The position numbers and the translations under genes are program-made. Source: Paenisporosarcina cavernae (GTDB taxonomy: Bacteria > Bacillota > Bacilli > Bacillales_A > Planococcaceae). From it: a stretch of DNA of 64,000 nt. Positions 44,812-54,376 of this stretch are shown here, piece after piece. The stretch is from assembly GCF_003595195.1 (NCBI RefSeq), contig NZ_CP032418.1, positions 756,501-820,500 on the forward strand, in the 5' to 3' direction. The notes below the pieces were generated by a model. It did no database searches. It had not been told where the DNA came from and was given only the letters and a program-made list of their open reading frames with translations. How positions within the stretch are numbered: position 1 is the stretch's first letter; each line of letters begins with the position of its first letter.

Positions 44812-45743
44812 TTGAAATAAAAGGACTATCCAAAAAATACGGATCATTTTATGCCTTAAATGATTTAAATTTAACCCTACAAGAAGGGACAGTGTTTGGG
44901 TTCGTCGGTGCCAATGGTGCTGGAAAATCAACCACTTTTTCGATTTTAGCGACACTTCTAGCCCCTACTTCTGGAGATGCATGGATTGATGGAATTAGTG
45001 TTCGAAATGAACCAAAGAAAATCCGAGAACTAATCGGTTACATGCCTGATTTTTTCGGAGTGTATGATCAGCTAAAAGCAGATGAATATTTAGATTTTTA
45101 CGGTGCATCTTATGGAATTCCAGCGAGTAAACGAAAACAGTTAATACCTGAATTACTTGAACTCGTAAACCTGACACATAAGCGATACGAATATGTCGAT
45201 CTTTTATCTCGCGGTATGAAACAGCGCCTTTGCTTAGCTAGGTCACTGATTCACGATCCAAAAGTGTTAATACTAGATGAACCTGCATCAGGACTTGACC
45301 CACGGGCACGAGTAGAGATGCGGGAAATTCTACGGGAATTAAAAGGGATGGGGAAAACCATTCTCATTTCCTCTCACATCCTTCCTGAATTAGCGGAAAT
45401 GTGTGACGAAATTGGTGTGATCGATAATGGTAAACTGATTGCTCATGGATCGGTAGAAGATATCCAACTTCAATTAAGTGGAGAAAGAGTGATTAACATA
45501 CGTGTAAAAGGGTTAACCTCTATCGCGGTATCTCAACTAGAAGAAGATCCTTTCGTTACCAACATCGTGGATCACGAGGAAAAACATTCTGTCTCCTTCA
45601 CGTATCGCGGTACGGAAGATGACCAAATACGGTTACTCGGTCGACTAGTTCAAGCCGGAGTTCCTATTGTGTCCTTCTCTGATCAAGAAACTGATTTAGA
45701 AGATGTCTTTATGGAAATTACGAAAGGAGTGGAAATTGGATGA
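44808..45743 (+). CDS. ABC transporter ATP-binding protein (ABC-2 type)
   Basis: The 311-residue ATPase has Walker A GANGAGKST (residues 34-42), a Q-loop, a variant signature LSRGMKQR (the LSGGQ position) and Walker B VLILDEPASGLDPRAR, with the H-loop in ISSHILPEL. A roughly 80-residue C-terminal extension follows, as in many ABC-2 exporters. It shares ATGA overlaps with both neighbours, so it should be translated with the exported protein and the permease. Export or remodelling of an envelope component is likely; the substrate is unknown. Confidence 0.93.
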   Translation: MIEIKGLSKKYGSFYALNDLNLTLQEGTVFGFVGANGAGKSTTFSILATLLAPTSGDAWIDGISVRNEPKKIRELIGYMPDFFGVYDQLKADEYLDFYGASYGIPASKRKQLIPELLELVNLTHKRYEYVDLLSRGMKQRLCLARSLIHDPKVLILDEPASGLDPRARVEMREILRELKGMGKTILISSHILPELAEMCDEIGVIDNGKLIAHGSVEDIQLQLSGERVINIRVKGLTSIAVSQLEEDPFVTNIVDHEEKHSVSFTYRGTEDDQIRLLGRLVQAGVPIVSFSDQETDLEDVFMEITKGVEIG

Positions 45744-46585
45744 AAGAATTACTCTTAAGTCCTGTATTAGTAAAAGAATGGAAGCTCCGTTTTCGTAATA
45801 TGAAAAGCTTTATTGGGATTGTTTTTTACTTAATTGCCATGAGCATCTTTGTATTTGGCTTCATCTTTTTAAATACGCAATTTACCGGTTCAGGCTTTTT
45901 TAGCCCAGATCAAAGCTTTATCTTATTCTCTGTTTTAACGTTTATACAACTCGGATTAATTGTTTTTATCACACCAGGACTAACAGCAGGAACCATTAGT
46001 ACAGAACGTGAGAAACAGACGTTAAATATTTTATTAACTACTTCCCAAAGCTCTGGTCAGATTATTGGTGGAAAATTAAGTTCTTCAATTTCTTTTCTAC
46101 TTTTAATCTTAGTGGCTGGTTTGCCAATTTATAGTTTAGTTTTCTTATTTGGTGGAATTTCCCCAAGCCAGCTCGGGCTGATTTTTATCTACTTTTTTGT
46201 CACGATGTTAGCAATCGGGAGCATCGGAGTTTTCTTCTCGACTGTGACAAGAAAGACAATTGTTTCGATGATTTCAACCTACGGGGCAATGATTTTCTTT
46301 GTAGGTATAACAGCATTTTTCTTTTTATTGTCTATTCAAATGAATCAAATGACGGGAGTTCCGACTACTAAACCGCTTCCAATTGCCCATTTTTGGGCAA
46401 GTATTAATCCTGGAATTACGATTTTCACGCTATTAAATCCAGTGATGGAAGCGCAAATGAAGGATATGACACGCATTGACTTCCCACTGCGATATGGATT
46501 CCTTCTTTTTTACTTAGTATTAACAGTCGTGATGGTATTTCTATCCATCGTAAATTTACGCGTTCGGGCAAAAAAATCGAAATAA
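45740..46585 (+). CDS. ABC-2 type transporter permease
   Basis: The 281-residue protein has six membrane helices with an N-terminal basic stretch (KEWKLRFRNMKSF) and the ABC-2 hallmark TAGTISTEREKQTLNILLTT after the second helix. It is the membrane partner of the preceding ATPase, with which it shares a 4-bp overlap. A homodimeric permease is expected, as only one is encoded. Confidence 0.92.
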   Translation: MKELLLSPVLVKEWKLRFRNMKSFIGIVFYLIAMSIFVFGFIFLNTQFTGSGFFSPDQSFILFSVLTFIQLGLIVFITPGLTAGTISTEREKQTLNILLTTSQSSGQIIGGKLSSSISFLLLILVAGLPIYSLVFLFGGISPSQLGLIFIYFFVTMLAIGSIGVFFSTVTRKTIVSMISTYGAMIFFVGITAFFFLLSIQMNQMTGVPTTKPLPIAHFWASINPGITIFTLLNPVMEAQMKDMTRIDFPLRYGFLLFYLVLTVVMVFLSIVNLRVRAKKSK

Positions 46586-46599
46586 GGAGGTGAATGAAG

Positions 46600-48069
46600 T
46601 TGGCAAAATGGGTTCGGAAAGTTCATCGACAGTTACTACTCCACTATAGTGTGCTTCAGGGACAACTCGTTCTTTTAGCCATAGTGGCCACGTTGTTTTC
46701 GGTCCTACTCTTCTCTCGATTTTTCGTCTGGGCTTTTTACATTCGATTTGGTGTAGGTCTTTCTTTAGTCATTGGCGTTGGATTTATCATCTTTTTCGTC
46801 TGGAAACGTCCGAGTAAAAACGAAACAATTTCTATTTATGATTCGTATTTTCCGAATAACTTACTTGTCACTTCGTTATCTCCGACATTACGCGAGCATG
46901 AATTACAAAAATATGTAGAGAAACAAACGATTGACTATGCACCAACTGCGTTTGCACGCTTTAAAAAACGTAAAAAAAGTTGGGTAAAACCACTTGCGTT
47001 GTTTTTCATACTTGGGTTTGTGATCGGAAATATCGTGCTTGTTTTATTCCCATCAAATGCACAAGTGGAAGCAAAGAAAATCGAAGAAGAAATAAAGCTC
47101 GTTCAAGACATTCATAAAAAAGTAAAGAAAGTGGCAGAAAAATCATCTGTTTCTACTGTGAAGAAAGAAATAAAAGAGCTTGAGAAAGCGTTAAAAGAAA
47201 CAAAATCACCACAGGAAGCGTTAAAGAAACTTGTAGAGAAACAAAAAGAATTGGATCGTAAAACCGCTGCATTGCAAAAAGAATTGAAGTCTGCGGAAGC
47301 TAATGGTGGACTATCAGAAAAAGACAGAGCAACTAAAGAAGCAGAGCTAAAAGAGATGGAAGCTACTTCTAAACAACTTGCTTCCCAGCTCCAGAATGCA
47401 CAAACACAAATGCTTAATAACGGGATGATCAAGCCAGGTTCCCAACTTGCAACGATTAAACCTAGCAGTGCTTCAGCGAACGGCAATCCTTCCAGTAATG
47501 GTCAATCAGCCTCTCAAGGCCAAAGCCAAGGACAAGGACAAGGCCAAGGCCAAGGGCAGGGACAAGGACAAGGACAAGGTCAGGGACTAGGACAAGGACA
47601 AAGCCAAGGTCAAGGGCAGGGTCTAGGGCAAGGTCAAGGACAGGGTCAAGGTCAAGGACAAGGACAAGGTCAAGGTCAAGGTCAAGGTCAAGGACAAGGC
47701 CAAAGCCAAGGCCAAGGTCAAGGTCAAGGACAAGGACAAGGCCAAGGCCAAGGTCAAGGACAAGGTCAAGGTCAAGGTCAAGGTCAAGGGTCAATTGGTG
47801 GATTTGGGCAAGGATCTCGTGAATTATTATCTGTTCCAACAAGATTAGGTGGGAAAGGGAATACGGAAGTGGATAATGGACAATTAGGAAATGGATCGTC
47901 GGTTGAAGAAAATCCAAACCAAACATCAGCTGAAAGGGGAACCGTCCGAAACTATGAAGAGGTAATAGGTACCTACCGGGATTCCTACTATTCAAGTGCT
48001 GAAAAATGGCAACTTCCTTCTGATTTACAAGTTATTGTTCGTGATTATTTTAGTGAAGTAGAAAAATAA
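46600..48069 (+). CDS. Membrane coiled-coil protein with 46-unit Gln-Gly repeat
   Basis: The protein (489 residues) has two N-terminal membrane helices (about 24-68), a cytoplasmic stretch, a third helix (about 130-150) and a long Lys/Glu-rich coiled coil (about 155-270). A low-complexity tract of 46 dipeptides, mostly Gln-Gly with occasional QS or LG, spans 47515-47790, and a conserved-looking tail ends it (GSRELLSVPTRLGGKG; YREVIG-like; LPSDLQVIVRDYFSEVEK). The layout recalls DUF4175 proteins that accompany MoxR-VWA operons in other phyla. An ATG at 46594 abuts the perfect TAAGGAGGTGA site, so TTG at 46600 is the more likely start. Confidence 0.75.
   Translation: MAKWVRKVHRQLLLHYSVLQGQLVLLAIVATLFSVLLFSRFFVWAFYIRFGVGLSLVIGVGFIIFFVWKRPSKNETISIYDSYFPNNLLVTSLSPTLREHELQKYVEKQTIDYAPTAFARFKKRKKSWVKPLALFFILGFVIGNIVLVLFPSNAQVEAKKIEEEIKLVQDIHKKVKKVAEKSSVSTVKKEIKELEKALKETKSPQEALKKLVEKQKELDRKTAALQKELKSAEANGGLSEKDRATKEAELKEMEATSKQLASQLQNAQTQMLNNGMIKPGSQLATIKPSSASANGNPSSNGQSASQGQSQGQGQGQGQGQGQGQGQGQGLGQGQSQGQGQGLGQGQGQGQGQGQGQGQGQGQGQGQGQSQGQGQGQGQGQGQGQGQGQGQGQGQGQGSIGGFGQGSRELLSVPTRLGGKGNTEVDNGQLGNGSSVEENPNQTSAERGTVRNYEEVIGTYRDSYYSSAEKWQLPSDLQVIVRDYFSEVEK
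47515..47790 (+). repeat. Hexanucleotide (CAAGGN) repeat tract encoding Gln-Gly
   Basis: There are 46 contiguous 6-bp units. Most are CAAGGN or CAGGGN; three read CAAAGC (Gln-Ser) and two CTAGGN (Leu-Gly). All four Gly codons are used in mixed order, so the tract is not a fresh slippage product, although CAAGGT runs towards the 3' end are homogeneous. Confidence 0.95.
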
Positions 48070-48086
48070 AAGTAATGGAGGATAAG

Positions 48087-49079
48087 ATGAAGTTTACCCC
48101 AGAAGAGTACGCACAAATGAGCGAAACGCTACAAACAGTAAAAAAGGAAATCAGTCAATTTATCGTTGGTCAAACGGATGCGATTAATTATAGTCTATAT
48201 GCCATTTTGGCTGATGGTCATGCATTGTTAGAGGGGTTACCAGGTTTAGGGAAGACGATGCTAATTCGCACTATCTCGGATGTACTTTCCTTATCCTTTT
48301 CTCGAATTCAATTCACTCCAGATATGATGCCTTCTGATATTACTGGGACGAATATGATTGAACGGGATGACGCTGGAAAACAATCGTTTGTATTTAAAGA
48401 AGGCCCAATCTTTCATCAAATGGTTCTAGCGGATGAAATAAATCGTGCGACACCAAAAACACAGAGTGCATTGCTTGAAGCAATGGGGGAGAAAACGGTG
48501 ACAGTGTTAGGCGATACGAAACGAATGAGTAAACCATTTTTTGTTCTTGCCACGCAAAACCCCATTGAAATGGAAGGTACTTATCCGTTGCCAGAGGCAC
48601 AATTAGACCGGTTTCTTTGTAAGATAGCGATTGACTATCCAACAAAAGAAGAACTTAAAATGATTATGGAACGAACAACTGGTTCGTTAGATATTTCGCT
48701 TTCAAGTAAGATGGACGCGGAACAATTAGTTTTAGCTCAACAAATGGTCAAGCATATTATGATTGCAGATGAAATGATTGATTTTGCTATCGATCTTGTC
48801 ATGTCCACTCAACCTTCCAATTCATCTTCAGAACTTGTTAAGCAATATGTAGCTTATGGCAGTGGTCCAAGGGGATTACAAAGTATTATTCGTTTAGCAA
48901 AAGCTCGCGCCTTTATGGAAGGTAGATATCACGTATCGATTGCTGACATTCGGTCCGTTGCAGTTCCTGCTTTACGTCATCGAATTTTATTGAATTATGA
49001 AGGAGAAGCAGAGGGTTATACAGCAGATCGGTTACTTGAACAGTTAGTAGAATCCCAAAAACAAGGACTATCTGTATGA
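48087..49079 (+). CDS. MoxR-family AAA+ ATPase (module 2)
   Basis: The 330-residue AAA+ ATPase has Walker A PGLGKT (residues 52-57), Walker B VLADEINRATPKTQ, VLATQNPIEMEGTYPLPEAQLDRF and a C-terminal lid. It is the presumed motor or chaperone for the VWA proteins encoded downstream. An ATG at 48075 forms part of the ribosome site TGGAGG; ATG 48087, five bases behind it, is preferred. The end overlaps the DUF58 start by 4 bp. It is a paralogue of the ATPase at 27209 but clearly diverged. Confidence 0.93.
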   Translation: MKFTPEEYAQMSETLQTVKKEISQFIVGQTDAINYSLYAILADGHALLEGLPGLGKTMLIRTISDVLSLSFSRIQFTPDMMPSDITGTNMIERDDAGKQSFVFKEGPIFHQMVLADEINRATPKTQSALLEAMGEKTVTVLGDTKRMSKPFFVLATQNPIEMEGTYPLPEAQLDRFLCKIAIDYPTKEELKMIMERTTGSLDISLSSKMDAEQLVLAQQMVKHIMIADEMIDFAIDLVMSTQPSNSSSELVKQYVAYGSGPRGLQSIIRLAKARAFMEGRYHVSIADIRSVAVPALRHRILLNYEGEAEGYTADRLLEQLVESQKQGLSV

Positions 49080-49948
49080 CGGGTCCTTCATTGCTACCAA
49101 AAGAAATGTCAGCAAAACTTTCCAGACTGAAAATTGTGTCGAAATCTTCTACTCGAGGAGCACATAAAGGAAGTCACCGTTCGAATCGTTTTGGTTCATC
49201 GCTCGATTTCTCGGATTACCGCGTCTACCACCCAGGGGATGATGTCCGGCAAATTGATTGGAATGTTTTTGCAAGAACCGAAAAGCATTTCATCAAGCGA
49301 TTTCTTGACGAGCAAGAAATGAGTGTTCATATCCTTTTAGACGCAACCAAATCGATGAATGAAGAAAAGAAATGGTTAGTAGCGCGACAACTTACAAGTG
49401 CCATTGGTCAAATTGTGTTAGCAAAAGATGACACTTTGTCCTTCCATCAGTCATCCGAAGATTCGGCGTATTTTCGTAAAAAAGGGAGAGTATTTCAGTC
49501 CCAGTATGCACATCATCTGGAAAAGTTGCATACTGCTTCATCAGACCGAACATTTACAACGAGTCTTCATCTTGCACCACTCCGTTCGAAAACGATTTTG
49601 TATTGCATTACGGATGGACTAGAAAGTCTTGATCAATGGGAAATATTCTTAAAAAACACTGCCCGAGTTTCACGAGATATACGAGTGCTATTTATCCATG
49701 CAAAAGAAGATATTGTTCCATTAGTGAATGGAGATGTAGAGTTCATTTCACGGGAAGAGGAAGCAAGTGTGAACGTCACCATATTGAAGGATACGATGAT
49801 ACAGTATACCAATTCACGTGAAGCACATTTTCAGGCACTTGAAAGTTTATTACGAAAACATGGAGCATCGTTTCTTCATGTATCAAGTGAGGAGTCCATT
49901 CATCACATCCTTTTTACACAATTAATCCGAGCGAACTGGCTCGTTTAA
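49076..49948 (+). CDS. DUF58 domain protein (module 2)
   Basis: The 290-residue protein lacks membrane helices and has the DUF58 core SSLDFSDYRVYHPGDDVRQI and DWNVFARTEKHFIKRF, then a VWA-like fold (VHILLDATKSM). It differs from the module 1 DUF58, which is membrane-anchored. It has an ATGA overlap with moxR and almost no ribosome site of its own, so it depends on coupled translation. It is a likely substrate or adaptor of the MoxR ATPase. Confidence 0.88.
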   Translation: MTGPSLLPKEMSAKLSRLKIVSKSSTRGAHKGSHRSNRFGSSLDFSDYRVYHPGDDVRQIDWNVFARTEKHFIKRFLDEQEMSVHILLDATKSMNEEKKWLVARQLTSAIGQIVLAKDDTLSFHQSSEDSAYFRKKGRVFQSQYAHHLEKLHTASSDRTFTTSLHLAPLRSKTILYCITDGLESLDQWEIFLKNTARVSRDIRVLFIHAKEDIVPLVNGDVEFISREEEASVNVTILKDTMIQYTNSREAHFQALESLLRKHGASFLHVSSEESIHHILFTQLIRANWLV

Positions 49949-49958
49949 GGAGTTCGTT

Positions 49959-51719
49959 ATGATTTTTGGAAATTTCGCTGCTTTAGCAGCTCTTGTTTTC
50001 CCGCTAACGGTATTACTTTATTACTTTTTCCGAAAAAAATATGTCCCGTTTGTCACTTCAAGTACGATGTTTTGGCAAACGAATCGACAGGAAACAAAAG
50101 TATCTCCTTTTTTACAAAATTTACAGCGGAATCTTCTCTTTTATTTACAAATCATTGCCTTACTGTTGTTTGTATTTGTGCTGCTTCAGCCAGCAATTAA
50201 AAAGAAAGAGATAGCAGGTGAACAAGTCGTGTGGGTAGTCGATACGTCAGCAACCATGCTCGCAGAACTGGATGGGCAGACGTTATTGGATCGTTCGAAA
50301 GAGGAAATGGCAAGAGAAGTGAAGTTGCTTGGAGATAAGCCTCTAACTATTATTACCACAGGTAAAGAACCGACAATCGTTCTTCAAAATGAAACGAATT
50401 CCAGCAAAATGGAGCAAACAATTGAGTCTATTTCTGCTAGTTACGGGAATGAGTCATGGGAAACAACATTAAACGTAGCCACGAATTTAGTAGCAACGAA
50501 ACAAGCTTCTATCTATGTCTTTACCGATTCCCTCGATAGAGATTTGCTGCCAGCTCGCGAAAATATAGAATGGCATGTGCAAGCAAATACGAAACAATTG
50601 GCGAATGTGTCGCTTGATAAGTTTGTTGCATCCACCAAAAACGATCAAATTACTGCTGTTGCGAAAATCGTCAATGACTCGGATGAAGAAGTCAGTGGAA
50701 ACTTCCTGTTGCGTAACGGTGAAAACGATCAAATTCTCTTGCGAGAATCCTTCACAATTGCTCCTCATGACGCTGCACAAGTGGTAGTTGAAACGCCGAA
50801 GCAAGTTGCAGTTCTTGAAGGAGTAGTAGATGTAAAAGATGATTATCCAGTGGATAATCAAATGACCACTATTTTAGAAGCAAGTACCTCGGAAATAGTA
50901 GTGGATGCAGATTTACATACACTCCTGACAAAAGGTTTAGAAGCAATCGGAAAATACCCGATAAGTAAAACAAAAGATTCGCTCTACACCAATGCAGAAA
51001 AGCAAGTTATTATGACAAATGATGAAGGGATGCTACAACAATCGTCGCTCCCTGGTGTATTAATTGGTCGAACAGATCAAGAAAGAATCGAAGTAGAGGG
51101 AGAAATTGAAACAACAAACTCATCTCTTTTTGCGTTTGCTGATTTTTCCGATGTCTACGTGGCAAGTATATATCCGTCATTTGAAGGATTCAATACACTA
51201 GCAACAATCGATGGTCACCCATTTATACAACAATCACCGAGAGGAGATGTGATTGTTCTCACGGATATCGATCAGACAGATTGGGCATTACATCCGTCAT
51301 TTCCACTCTTTTTGTGGAATATGACAAATGAACTGAGCTTAGCCAATCAATCACTTGGCATTTTTCAACCAAATGAAAAAAGATCTGTTTCAATCGAAAA
51401 ACAATCATCTGATCTTGAATTGTTCACTTGGGGAAATGAACTATTGGCAACTATTCCAGAAGGTAGTGCATTTCAAGCCCCTGCAAAACCTGGAGTCTAT
51501 CGCGTCGTTACAGCAAATGATGAGAAAACCTTTACGGTATTACTGCCAGCTAGTGAGAAAACAATAACAACTGGCAGAACATTTGTTCAAGGCTCTGTGA
51601 AAGAATCGACGAAAGCAGTCACCACATCCAATTCTTTCTTAATGGCAATTGTTCTTTTACTTGTTTTATTAATGGCATTAGAGTGGGAGGTGCAGCGACG
51701 ACGTGGATTTACGACTTGA
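49959..51719 (+). CDS. BatA-like membrane protein with VWA domain
   Basis: This 586-residue protein starts with the BatA N-terminal region: a membrane helix (about 8-24), FVTSSTMFW and a second helix (about 58-78). A VWA domain whose MIDAS reads DTSAT (Asp95-Thr99, Thr replacing the last Ser) follows. A long extracytoplasmic beta part comes next, and a final helix lies near the C-terminus (SNSFLMAIVLLLVLLMALEW). The domain should lie outside the membrane between helices two and three. The next gene starts inside its end (17-bp overlap). Confidence 0.85.
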   Translation: MIFGNFAALAALVFPLTVLLYYFFRKKYVPFVTSSTMFWQTNRQETKVSPFLQNLQRNLLFYLQIIALLLFVFVLLQPAIKKKEIAGEQVVWVVDTSATMLAELDGQTLLDRSKEEMAREVKLLGDKPLTIITTGKEPTIVLQNETNSSKMEQTIESISASYGNESWETTLNVATNLVATKQASIYVFTDSLDRDLLPARENIEWHVQANTKQLANVSLDKFVASTKNDQITAVAKIVNDSDEEVSGNFLLRNGENDQILLRESFTIAPHDAAQVVVETPKQVAVLEGVVDVKDDYPVDNQMTTILEASTSEIVVDADLHTLLTKGLEAIGKYPISKTKDSLYTNAEKQVIMTNDEGMLQQSSLPGVLIGRTDQERIEVEGEIETTNSSLFAFADFSDVYVASIYPSFEGFNTLATIDGHPFIQQSPRGDVIVLTDIDQTDWALHPSFPLFLWNMTNELSLANQSLGIFQPNEKRSVSIEKQSSDLELFTWGNELLATIPEGSAFQAPAKPGVYRVVTANDEKTFTVLLPASEKTITTGRTFVQGSVKESTKAVTTSNSFLMAIVLLLVLLMALEWEVQRRRGFTT

Positions 51720-54309
51720 TTTTCCTATTTTTCTCCTTCTTTTCATTCCGATTGGAGTCTATCTCCTCTTTTTTGGGAAAAAAGAAATTCAAAATAGTAA
51801 CTGGAAGATAAAAGTACTGTGGGCAATCCGACTCATCGCCATGGCTAGTTTAATATTCTCCTTAACAATGCCGTATCTTTTATTACCAGTGAAAAACCAA
51901 CAAATTGTCTTTTTAGTGGACTCTTCCGCTTCAGCTAAAACGACTTCGAGTAAAATGCTGAGCTTTATCGATGATGCTATTCAAGCCAAAAGTCCCAATC
52001 AATCAATTGCTGCTTACGCTTTTGGAAACGATTTTCAAACAATTCGAGCGCTGAGCAACGATACTTCTCCGTTGGGGAAAAGTGAGCTATCCATTGATGA
52101 GTCTGCGACAGATATATCGAATGCATTTTTACTGTCAAACCAATTGATTGATCCCACCACCGCGACTCGGTTTGTACTAATAAGCGATGGATTGCAAACG
52201 AGTGGTTCAGTCAATGAACGTCTACAATTGATGAACTTGAATCATACGTCTGTGGATGTAATACCGGTTGATCCATCGCTAGAAAAAGATGTCGCAATTA
52301 CAAGTTTTGATACGCCGACAACTTCTTCTCAAGGCGAAGTACAAACGATTCAAGTGATTATGCAGTCTTCAGAGGATACCACGGGTGAGTTAGTTCTTTC
52401 CTTAAACGATAAAGTTCTGGAGCGTAAAACAGTACCTTTAGTTGAAGGTAGAAATGCATTTACCTTTCAACATACCGTGGCAGAAACAGGAATGCTAAAG
52501 TATGAAGTCTCTTTTGTAGGAAGTAAAGAAGCTATTTTAGAAAATAACCAGCTAACTAGCATGACGATGGTGGAAGACGCACCTCGTGTGCTAATTGCTT
52601 ATAGCGGGGAAAATGCTTCACCGATTGCATCGTATCTTGATGGGAATGCAGTAGTTGTTGAAACAATTCAAGCTAAAGAATTACCGTATGATTTAACAAA
52701 TTATTTGCCGTATGATGCAATCATTTTTGATAACGTACCTGGTTATGAAGTAGGAGAATCAAAAATGCAAGTCATCGAACAGGCAGTGAAAAATTTTGGT
52801 GTAGGCTTTATGATGGTTGGTGGCGATAAGTCGTTTGGACTTGGTGGGTATTTCCAAACACCGATTGAACGAGTTCTGCCGGTCGAAATGGAAGTGAAAG
52901 GGAAAGATCAACTTCCATCTCTTGGACTCATTTTAGTGATGGACCGCTCCGGTAGTATGATGGGTTCAAAAATTGAACTTGCAAAAGAAGCGGCTGCACG
53001 TTCGGTGGAATTACTCCGAGAAGAAGACACCCTTGGATTTATCGCCTTCGACGACCGTCCATGGACAATTGTCGAGCCAGTAAAAATGACTGATAAGCAG
53101 GAAGTGATGGATAAAATCCTCTCTGTATCACCAGGCGGTGGAACAGAAATTTATTCGAGCTTAGAAGCTGCTTATGAGATGATTCGGTCAGTAGATACGC
53201 AGCGAAAACATATTATTTTATTAACGGATGGTATGTCTGCAACGACAAATGATTACGAAGCATTGCTGTCAGAAGGATTAGAGGGGAAAATTACGTTATC
53301 TTCCGTCGCAATTGGAACAGATGCAGATAAAGTGCTGTTAGAGGATCTTGCGAATTTTGGTTCTGGAAGGTATTACGATGTGGAAGACGAATCGACTATT
53401 CCGGCCATTTTATCACGCGAAACAGTCATGCTCTCCCGCACATTTATCGAGGATAATCCTTTCTATCCGACGTTTTTTGGCAATAAAGACTGGAGCACTT
53501 TATTTCAAGAAGGTATTCCACAATGGAATGTGTATATAGCAACCACTGCAAAACCAACTGCCGAAACTATATTGGAAAGTGAGAAAAAAGATCCGGTACT
53601 CATTCAAGGGAGATATGGAATTGGTCAAACCATCGCCTATACATCCGATTCTACTGGTGCTTGGAGTGGGGACTTTGCACGTACAAATGATTGGAATATG
53701 TTTTGGAATCGCGCGGTTTCTAATTTATTAAAAGATGTTAACAACATTCCATATGATATTTCGAGAAATCCAGATGGTACATATACCATTACAGATCCTT
53801 CTTCTGATTCGTCCTTTTTAGATGTCACTGCGGTAACGGATAACGGAGAAGAAATTGAAACACTAACAGAAATTTTGGCACCTGGTAAACACAATGTCAG
53901 CATGGATGCGGAACCAGGACTAGTATTTCTTCATATGGAAAATGAAAAAGGAGAGTCGTTTCAAACGGGCATTTCGATTCCTTATTCAGATGAATATAAG
54001 ATTGAACCTGCTGATACGCGCTTGTTAGAGGATATTGTCTCAATAGGAGACGGGGAAATGATCTCTAAACCGGAAGAGGCTGTACGTGCGTTTAACAAAA
54101 AGAGTGCACAGTCAAAACCGATTCATCAGTATTTGTTGTGGTTTGCGTTAATTTTATTCTTCCTTGATATTACGTGGCGACGGTTTGGCTTGGCGATGAT
54201 TACTTCTGCATTTAAGAGCATTTTCCTCTCCAGAAAACCTGTCACAGAAACCGTCACGGATGAACGCATGGAAAGCTTGAAACGATTACGAAAAAAAGTA
54301 AAACGGTAA
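51703..54309 (+). CDS. Large membrane protein with two VWA domains and amidotransferase-like insert
   Basis: The 868-residue protein has two N-terminal helices (about 7-24 and 38-60), a first VWA with DSSAS (Asp73-Ser77) and a beta-rich CARDB-like part. A class-I glutamine-amidotransferase-like domain without a catalytic Cys follows (YDAIIFDNVPGYEVG, MMVGGDKSFGLGGY). A second VWA with a full MIDAS DRSGS (Asp414-Ser418) and TDGMSATT precedes a C-terminal helix near residue 815. It starts at GTG behind GGGAGGTG. It ends the operon before a strong terminator. Ion-dependent ligand binding on the outer surface is inferred. Confidence 0.85.
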   Translation: MDLRLDFPIFLLLFIPIGVYLLFFGKKEIQNSNWKIKVLWAIRLIAMASLIFSLTMPYLLLPVKNQQIVFLVDSSASAKTTSSKMLSFIDDAIQAKSPNQSIAAYAFGNDFQTIRALSNDTSPLGKSELSIDESATDISNAFLLSNQLIDPTTATRFVLISDGLQTSGSVNERLQLMNLNHTSVDVIPVDPSLEKDVAITSFDTPTTSSQGEVQTIQVIMQSSEDTTGELVLSLNDKVLERKTVPLVEGRNAFTFQHTVAETGMLKYEVSFVGSKEAILENNQLTSMTMVEDAPRVLIAYSGENASPIASYLDGNAVVVETIQAKELPYDLTNYLPYDAIIFDNVPGYEVGESKMQVIEQAVKNFGVGFMMVGGDKSFGLGGYFQTPIERVLPVEMEVKGKDQLPSLGLILVMDRSGSMMGSKIELAKEAAARSVELLREEDTLGFIAFDDRPWTIVEPVKMTDKQEVMDKILSVSPGGGTEIYSSLEAAYEMIRSVDTQRKHIILLTDGMSATTNDYEALLSEGLEGKITLSSVAIGTDADKVLLEDLANFGSGRYYDVEDESTIPAILSRETVMLSRTFIEDNPFYPTFFGNKDWSTLFQEGIPQWNVYIATTAKPTAETILESEKKDPVLIQGRYGIGQTIAYTSDSTGAWSGDFARTNDWNMFWNRAVSNLLKDVNNIPYDISRNPDGTYTITDPSSDSSFLDVTAVTDNGEEIETLTEILAPGKHNVSMDAEPGLVFLHMENEKGESFQTGISIPYSDEYKIEPADTRLLEDIVSIGDGEMISKPEEAVRAFNKKSAQSKPIHQYLLWFALILFFLDITWRRFGLAMITSAFKSIFLSRKPVTETVTDERMESLKRLRKKVKR

Positions 54310-54324
54310 AACGTGTAGAAAAAG

Positions 54325-54367
54325 TAAAAATCGTGAACCTAGGGTGACCCTAGATTCACGATTTTTT
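54325..54367. terminator. Bidirectional terminator of the VWA operon and MFS gene
   Basis: AAAAATCGTGAA-CTAGGG pairs with CCCTAG-TTCACGATTTTT around TGA, giving an 18-bp stem with one mismatch, flanked by A and T runs. Confidence 0.92.
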
Positions 54368-54376
54368 ACTTATTGT

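Noticed and set aside
47462-47995. 177-aa minus-strand ORF rich in Leu-Asp
   Set aside because: It is the antisense shadow of the Gln-Gly repeat; it has no start signal and lies inside a real gene.
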